Shown: positions 6,433 through 7,860 of the stretch, piece by piece
Layout of the letters: each line of letters opens with the position of its first letter
How positions within the stretch are numbered: position 1 is the first letter of the stretch
Assembly: GCA_036277635.1 (NCBI GenBank)
Contig: DASUMP010000009.1
Location: 1-7,860, forward strand
Source: DASUMP01 sp036277635
GTDB taxonomy: Bacteria; Actinomycetota; Acidimicrobiia; IMCC26256; PALSA-610
Reading direction: 5' to 3'
DNA: 7,860 nt
Made by a program: the position numbers and the translations under genes
The notes under the pieces: generated by a model
The model's input: only the letters and a program-made list of their open reading frames with translations
Told to the model about the DNA's origin: nothing
Databases searched by the model: none

Positions 6433-7860
6433 CCCCGCAGTCTGGCGTACTCGCTGACCACGTCGACGAACGCGTCGAACGCGGGCTGGTCGTCGACCAC
6501 GGCGGCGACGATCCGGTCGGGTCGCACGAGCGCCGTCGCCGCACCCGCCTCGACCACGCGTGCGAGCGGGAACGGGAACGCCGAGACGTCGAGCGCTGCC
6601 GCACGCGGACCGACGAGCGCGAAGCCGTCGCCGAGGCGGTCGTCGGCGCCGGGCCGGCCCTGCGGGAGGGTGCGCCCCACGTGGGTGCCGGAGACGCCGG
6701 GCCGGACGACCAGCCCAGCGCCGATGGCGGGCATCCCCTGCTGCTCCACGGGACCGGCACCACCACGGATCGCCTCGTCGCGCGCGGCCGCGACATCGGG
6801 ATCGGTCGTCTGGATGATGCCGCCGAGCGTGACCGCGAGGTCGGTGATCGCCCGTACGTGCGGCTCGCGCTCCTGCTGGTACGTGTCGAGCAACGCGTCG
6901 CTCGCGACGCCGTCGAGGACGAGGTCGAGCTTCCACGCGAGGTTGCGGGCGTCGCGGATACCCGCGCACATCCCCTGCCCGAGGAACGGCGGCATCTGGT
7001 GCGCGGCGTCGCCGGCGAGCAGCACGCGACCGTCGCGCCAGCGCGTCGCGAGCAGCGCGTGGAACGAGTACACCGCGGCGCGGATCACGTCGACGTCGCG
7101 CCCCACCGTGACCCACGGGGAGAGCAGCTCCGCGATGCGTTCCGGCTGCAACACCGCGTCGGCGGTGTCGTCGTCGAGCAGCATGACCTCCCAGCGGCGG
7201 TGCTCCCCCACCGACGGCACGAACGTCGCCGGGCGCGCAGGATCGCAGATCTGGTGGACGCGGTCGGGCAGCGCGCACGTCGCGTCCGGGCGCAGCATCG
7301 TGTCGACGACGAGCCAGGGTTGATCGAAGCCGGAGTCGTCGAGCGCGATGCCGCGGTGCTTGCGCACGATCGAACGGGCGCCGTCGCAGCCGACGAGCCA
7401 CTTGGCGGCGTACGTGCGTCGGGCGCCCGACGCGAGCGCGACCGTGTCGAGCTCGACGCCGGACTCGGACAGGCGCAGATCGCACACCTCGGTGCCGAGA
7501 CGCACCTCGACCTCGGGATAGCGCTCGACGCCGCGACGCAGCACCCGTTCCAACTCGGGCTGGTAGAAGAGGTAGCCGGCGTCCCAGCCGTCGCGCAGAT
7601 CGCGATCCGCGCGGTCGAACCCGAAGATGCGCTCCCCCGCCGCGTCGACGAAGTCCATGCCGAGCACGGGCGTGACCGCGGCGACGAGCTCGTCGGCGAG
7701 TCCGAGGTGTTGGAACACACGCATGATCTCGCCGTCGAAGTGCGCGGCGCGCGGCAGGTGGTACACGTCGGTGGCCGCCTCGAGCACCACCGTGGAGCGC
7801 CCGCTCCGGCCGAGCAGGTTCGCGAGCACCGCGCCGACCGGGCCGAGGCCGACGATCGCG
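6429..7860 (-). CDS. FAD-dependent aromatic hydroxylase, MhpA-like; N-terminus just beyond the right edge
   Basis: Class A flavoprotein monooxygenase of the PheA/TfdB/MhpA group, which uses NAD(P)H and O2 to hydroxylate phenolic rings. 476 residues are in the window. The first visible residues, AIVGLGPVGAVLANLL, hold the FAD-binding GxGxxG motif at 4-9, with the ribose-binding Glu at 27. The CDGARSIVR motif lies at 158-166, and the second FAD motif GDAAHQMPPFLGQGMCAG begins at 283. The last of these is close to 3-(3-hydroxyphenyl)propionate hydroxylase (MhpA), whose reaction gives 2,3-dihydroxyphenylpropionate; the exact substrate cannot be fixed here. Since the GxGxxG strand is normally within the first 20 residues, only a few N-terminal residues are missing, and the GTG at 7829 inside this motif is not the start. 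First visible gene of an operon with the DUF2804 and zinc-finger genes; overlaps the DUF2804 gene by four bases. Confidence 0.92.
   Translation of the reverse strand, partial: AIVGLGPVGAVLANLLGRSGRSTVVLEAATDVYHLPRAAHFDGEIMRVFQHLGLADELVAAVTPVLGMDFVDAAGERIFGFDRADRDLRDGWDAGYLFYQPELERVLRRGVERYPEVEVRLGTEVCDLRLSESGVELDTVALASGARRTYAAKWLVGCDGARSIVRKHRGIALDDSGFDQPWLVVDTMLRPDATCALPDRVHQICDPARPATFVPSVGEHRRWEVMLLDDDTADAVLQPERIAELLSPWVTVGRDVDVIRAAVYSFHALLATRWRDGRVLLAGDAAHQMPPFLGQGMCAGIRDARNLAWKLDLVLDGVASDALLDTYQQEREPHVRAITDLAVTLGGIIQTTDPDVAAARDEAIRGGAGPVEQQGMPAIGAGLVVRPGVSGTHVGRTLPQGRPGADDRLGDGFALVGPRAAALDVSAFPFPLARVVEAGAATALVRPDRIVAAVVDDQPAFDAFVDVVSEYARLRG

Noticed and set aside
7827..7829. GTG at 7829 as start of the hydroxylase
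   Set aside because: It lies within the FAD-binding strand, after the GxGxxG motif that is encoded by the bases up to the window edge.

Overview
The window is strongly GC-rich, almost every real codon ends in G or C, and it is densely packed with genes. Gene content (paired P2-type cation ATPases, a standalone UBP-type zinc finger, a DUF2804 protein, an MhpA-like flavin hydroxylase) and codon use point to a high-GC actinomycete. Acidimicrobiia or a relative is my inference; no marker gene proves it. I see no RNA genes, insertion sequences, CRISPR arrays or phage genes.

Layout. (1) Bases 1-975, minus strand: the N-terminal part of a P2-type cation ATPase, running off the left edge just after the DKTGT phosphorylation loop. 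(2) Bases 976-1168: a divergent control region with a 10-bp tandem repeat, two perfect GC-rich hairpins, a weak -10-like hexamer and a good Shine-Dalgarno sequence. (3) Bases 1169-2392, plus strand: a five-helix membrane protein with a His/Asp-rich linker and a C-terminal Cys/His-rich domain of unknown function. (4) About 2399-5056, plus strand: a complete SERCA/PMR1-like P2A ATPase, six bases downstream, with all the calcium-site residues I could check and no canonical start codon for its N-terminal domain. (5) Bases 5045-7860, minus strand: an apparent operon, read from right to left, of an MhpA-like FAD hydroxylase (5' end outside the window), a DUF2804 protein coupled through a GTGA overlap, and a 97-residue UBP zinc-finger protein. 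The last gene overlaps the tail of the ATPase by 12 bases, tail to tail.

How it may work. The left half looks like a cation-homeostasis locus: two different P2-type pumps on either side of a divergent control region, with a putative extracytoplasmic metal-binding membrane protein co-transcribed with the calcium-type pump. The right half looks catabolic or lipid-related and is probably a separate transcription unit. Its zinc-finger protein may belong to either half.

The points most worth a second look are the uncharacterised Cys/His domain of the membrane protein, the missing start codon of the second ATPase, the repeat and hairpin cluster in the divergent region, and the small UBP zinc finger in a bacterium.
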